In this document: positions 49,332 through 51,408 of the stretch, in pieces
How positions within the stretch are numbered: position 1 is the stretch's first letter
Layout: each line of letters begins with the position of its first letter
Assembly (NCBI GenBank): GCA_016840825.1
Contig: JAEORN010000254.1
Location: forward strand, 1 to 51,408
Length of the DNA stretch: 51,408 bases
Origin: Candidatus Thorarchaeota archaeon
GTDB lineage: Archaea > Asgardarchaeota > Thorarchaeia > Thorarchaeales > Thorarchaeaceae
Direction of reading: 5' to 3'
Made by a program: the position numbers and the translations under genes
Notes under the pieces: model-generated
What the model was told of the DNA's origin: nothing
Seen by the model: only the letters and a program-made list of their open reading frames with translations
Database searches by the model: none

Positions 49332-50981
49332 ATGGCAACCGATAAAGTAAAGCCGGTACCAGAAGTGCCCCCCACACACGAAGATGGTGGTTCACTATCT
49401 AGGTATCACGTTGAGAAATATCCCGTAAGAGAATTACCCTATACCACTCAATCTATTTGTCCCGAGTGTTTGATAGGAGAAGACAAAGTCAATGTTATTG
49501 ATGCTACTGTCTATGAGGAAAATGGCAAAGTCATGTACAAGAAGACTTGTGATAAACATGGGGAGTATGTTGATGTTTACTGGGGCGATGCTGACATGTT
49601 CAGAAAAGCTCAAACCTGGTGGTACAAATCTGTTGGACTTGATAATCCTCGAACAGAAACTGTGAAGGGATGTCCTGAAGATTGTGGGCAATGTCCTGAT
49701 CACAAATCACACACCGCTCTTGCACTTTTAGATGTGACTAACCGTTGTAACCTCCGCTGTCCCATTTGCTTTGCAGTTGCAGCCGAGGGTGGTACTGTCT
49801 ATGAACCCACTGAAGAAGAAGTTCTACAAATGATGCGGAATCTGCGGAGCAATGAGCCTGTTCCAGCTCCTGCATTGCAATTCGCAGGTGGTGAACCAAC
49901 AGTAAGTAAGAACCTTCCCAAGTATATTCGATGGGCAAAGGAATTAGGGTTCAAGCATGTACAGATCGCAAGTAATGGTATTCGAATTGGTAAAAGCAAG
50001 GAATACCTCCAGGAACTCAGAGATGCTGGACTATCTACCATTTACATGCAGTTCGATGGCATTACTCCAGAGCCGTACATTGCGGCAAGAGGTAGCAACC
50101 TGTTACCCATCAAGAAACAGGCACTACAGCATGCCAGAGAAGTTGGGATGGAATCAATCGTGCTTGTTCCCACTGTTGTCAGAGGTGTGAACCATGATCA
50201 GCTTGGTGGTATCATCGAGTTTGCTGTGAAGAACCATGATGTTATTAGATGTGTTAATTTCCAACCAGTAAGCATCACTGGTCGTATCGATCACTCTGAG
50301 CGTGAGCAAATGAGAATAACAATTCCTGATGCGATACATCTCATAGAAGAACAGACTAATGGCATCATCCCAAAGGATGCATGGTATCCAGTACCTGCGA
50401 TGATGCCTGTAGGTCGCGCACTAGGCCTTATGAAAGGTGGTCCAGAGCTTGAGCTGAGCTCTCACTTTGCCTGTGGAATGTCCACATTCATCTATATTGA
50501 AGAAGATGGATCATACCGTCCAATCACAGAGATTCTCGATGTCGATGCATTTCTTGAGCTTCTAGAAGAGATTGCCAATCTCTTTGCAGATGAGAAGCGT
50601 GCAGCGAGTAAGCGCGCTAAGGCAAAATTGGCAGCGGGTGCCCGTCATATCAAGAAGAAAGGTATCCTTAAGGATCTACTCAGTGCATTCTTGAATCGTG
50701 GTGACTATGACTCCCTTGCGAAATTCATGCGCAGAATTATCATGTTAGGAATGATGCACTTCCAGGATCCCTACAACTTTGATCTCGAACGTGTGCAGCA
50801 TTGCGATGTCAACTATGCTGTTCCTGATGGTAGGATTATTCCCTTCTGCACAATGAACACCATTCATAGATCCAGGGTAGAAGACAAGTTCTCTCAACCC
50901 ATAGATGTTTGGCGTGGAAAACACAAGCCAACTGAAGTTGAGGAAGAGAGCATTACGACACCATATGTTGCTAAGGATTAA
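49332..50981 (+). CDS. Radical SAM protein, probable tetraether lipid synthase (Tes-like)
   Basis: A 549-residue iron-sulfur radical enzyme. The radical SAM motif CNLRCPIC lies near residue 140 (CxxxCxxC). An N-terminal cysteine-rich region (CPEC, CDKHGEYVDVYWGD, GCPEDCGQCPDHKSHT) and the C terminus (DPYNFDLERVQHCDVNYAVP, then RIIPFCTMN) match the MJ0619-type family, of which the methanogen member Tes couples lipid chains to make GDGT tetraethers. A role in membrane-spanning lipid synthesis is inferred from that similarity. Of two in-frame ATGs, the second (49332) is nine bases after GGAG and is preferred over 49326. A clear terminator follows. Confidence 0.85.
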   Translation: MATDKVKPVPEVPPTHEDGGSLSRYHVEKYPVRELPYTTQSICPECLIGEDKVNVIDATVYEENGKVMYKKTCDKHGEYVDVYWGDADMFRKAQTWWYKSVGLDNPRTETVKGCPEDCGQCPDHKSHTALALLDVTNRCNLRCPICFAVAAEGGTVYEPTEEEVLQMMRNLRSNEPVPAPALQFAGGEPTVSKNLPKYIRWAKELGFKHVQIASNGIRIGKSKEYLQELRDAGLSTIYMQFDGITPEPYIAARGSNLLPIKKQALQHAREVGMESIVLVPTVVRGVNHDQLGGIIEFAVKNHDVIRCVNFQPVSITGRIDHSEREQMRITIPDAIHLIEEQTNGIIPKDAWYPVPAMMPVGRALGLMKGGPELELSSHFACGMSTFIYIEEDGSYRPITEILDVDAFLELLEEIANLFADEKRAASKRAKAKLAAGARHIKKKGILKDLLSAFLNRGDYDSLAKFMRRIIMLGMMHFQDPYNFDLERVQHCDVNYAVPDGRIIPFCTMNTIHRSRVEDKFSQPIDVWRGKHKPTEVEEESITTPYVAKD

Positions 50982-50990
50982 GCATTATAA

Positions 50991-51027
50991 AAGATGGTCC
51001 AAAAGGCCATCTTCTTCCTTATTTTTC
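50991..51027 (+). terminator. Intrinsic terminator after the radical-SAM gene
   Basis: AAGATGGTCC-AAAA-GGCCATCTT (50991-51013) forms a 9-bp stem with one bulged T, followed by CTTCCTTATTTTTC, directly after the stop codon. Confidence 0.75.
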
Positions 51028-51039
51028 TCGTATGGCGGA

Positions 51040-51408
51040 TAAAAAACAGAAGATGTGTAACTTATAATGTTACAATTTTTAACTTATTTATTCCACAATT
51101 CATGTTTCAGTAACATCTAATTTCTAAAAGTAAAAATATATACCACTTTATATTTCGATTCGTAATTAAAAAACACCATAAAATATCCGTTAAGTAACAA
51201 TTCATCCCCAAAAGAAAGAGTTAATAACATCCTTGAGAAACCTTAAAGGAGGCTAATATCTGGTAGGTGTGTCAGGGACATTCCTACCTGCAAACATGGG
51301 TATAAATGCAAGGCGGGTGCGTGGGCTAGTTTTTCGTTACATGCCCTCAATTACGAAACTCCCCCCTCCTACCACGATTTCCCACGAACCCGCCACCTAC
51401 CGCGCAAC
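51040..51408 (+). other. A+T-rich promoter region leading into a structured G+C-rich sequence at the window end
   Basis: 51040-51240 is very A+T-rich with no open frame. Then GGTAGG-tg-TGTC-AGG-GACA-tt-CCTACC (51262-51288) is a good hairpin, a TATAAATG box stands at 51301-51308, and GGCGGGTGCGTGGG (51312-51325) pairs with CCCACGAACCCGCC (51381-51394) with one mismatch. GGTAGGTG (51262-51269) could alternatively pair with CACCTACC (51394-51401). This looks like the start of a stable RNA or rRNA-type leader continuing beyond the window. No rRNA or known RNA signature was recognised in the visible part. Confidence 0.4.

Noticed and set aside
1..51408. CRISPR array, prophage or insertion sequence
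   Set aside because: No spaced direct repeats, transposase, integrase or phage structural genes were seen.

Overview
The window reads as a chromosomal segment of an Asgard archaeon, most plausibly a Thorarchaeia-like lineage. This is an inference from gene content and a base composition estimated by eye at about 40% G+C. Archaeal hallmarks include a class I CCA-adding enzyme, an RtcB ligase, the archaeal coenzyme A route (pantoate kinase plus phosphopantothenate synthetase), an archaeal-type inositol-phosphate synthase, aEF-2, an ERCC4-type nuclease, a UPF0282 protein and a probable tetraether-lipid synthase. Asgard-like features are four different small GTPases, a roadblock/LC7 protein, a helical-repeat protein ending in a PCI-like winged helix, longin-like N-domains and an EF-2 with a degenerate diphthamide loop. 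GTG and TTG starts are common. No insertion sequence, CRISPR array or prophage was seen.

Layout. 1-4.2 kb: the start of a leftward gene, an HDAC-family deacetylase, cca, and a divergent Nudix/UPF0282 pair across a palindrome-rich promoter. 4.2-9.1 kb: three small proteins of unknown function, a zinc-knuckle protein, a helical-repeat/winged-helix protein, an ABC ATPase with a minimal FtsX permease, a ribbon-helix-helix protein and a Rab-like GTPase. 9.1-15 kb: an M42 peptidase and inositol-phosphate synthase converging on a shared terminator, then a leftward five-gene run (DUF4430 protein, anchored secreted protein, ECF S component, DUF4443 regulator, ERCC4 nuclease) headed by tandem palindromic operators. 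15-21.5 kb: a candidate structured RNA, dTMP kinase, a longin-like/winged-helix protein, a longin-GTPase-acidic-tail protein, an OB-fold protein, a nucleoside deoxyribosyltransferase-like protein and an EamA transporter. 21.5-24.3 kb: rtcB, then selD, whose catalytic residue is encoded by an in-frame TGA (selenocysteine), with a SECIS-like structure around its stop codon. 24.5-30.6 kb: a COG2229 GTPase, a TPR protein, a 1287-residue anchored caspase/gingipain-like protein and a roadblock protein. 30.6-37.6 kb: a coenzyme A cluster (CoaBC; pantoate kinase, phosphopantothenate synthetase and ketopantoate reductase), an MBL hydrolase and a class V aminotransferase. 37.6-51.4 kb: an MglA-like GTPase, a creatininase-family enzyme, tRNA-Gln(CTG), a methyltransferase, EF-2, an M20 peptidase, a divergent IleRS, a zinc-site protein, a MazG-like protein and the radical-SAM lipid enzyme. 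The window ends in a structured, promoter-like region.

How the parts fit together: many genes are housekeeping (CoA, tRNA maturation and charging, translocation, lipid synthesis). The GTPase, longin, roadblock and TPR genes form a scattered set of eukaryote-like trafficking or signalling components. The most notable observations are the hidden selenoprotein SelD with its SECIS candidate, the EF-2 loop, the operator-controlled candidate cobamide-uptake cluster, the anchored clan-CD-like peptidase and several structured intergenic RNAs that no named family explains.
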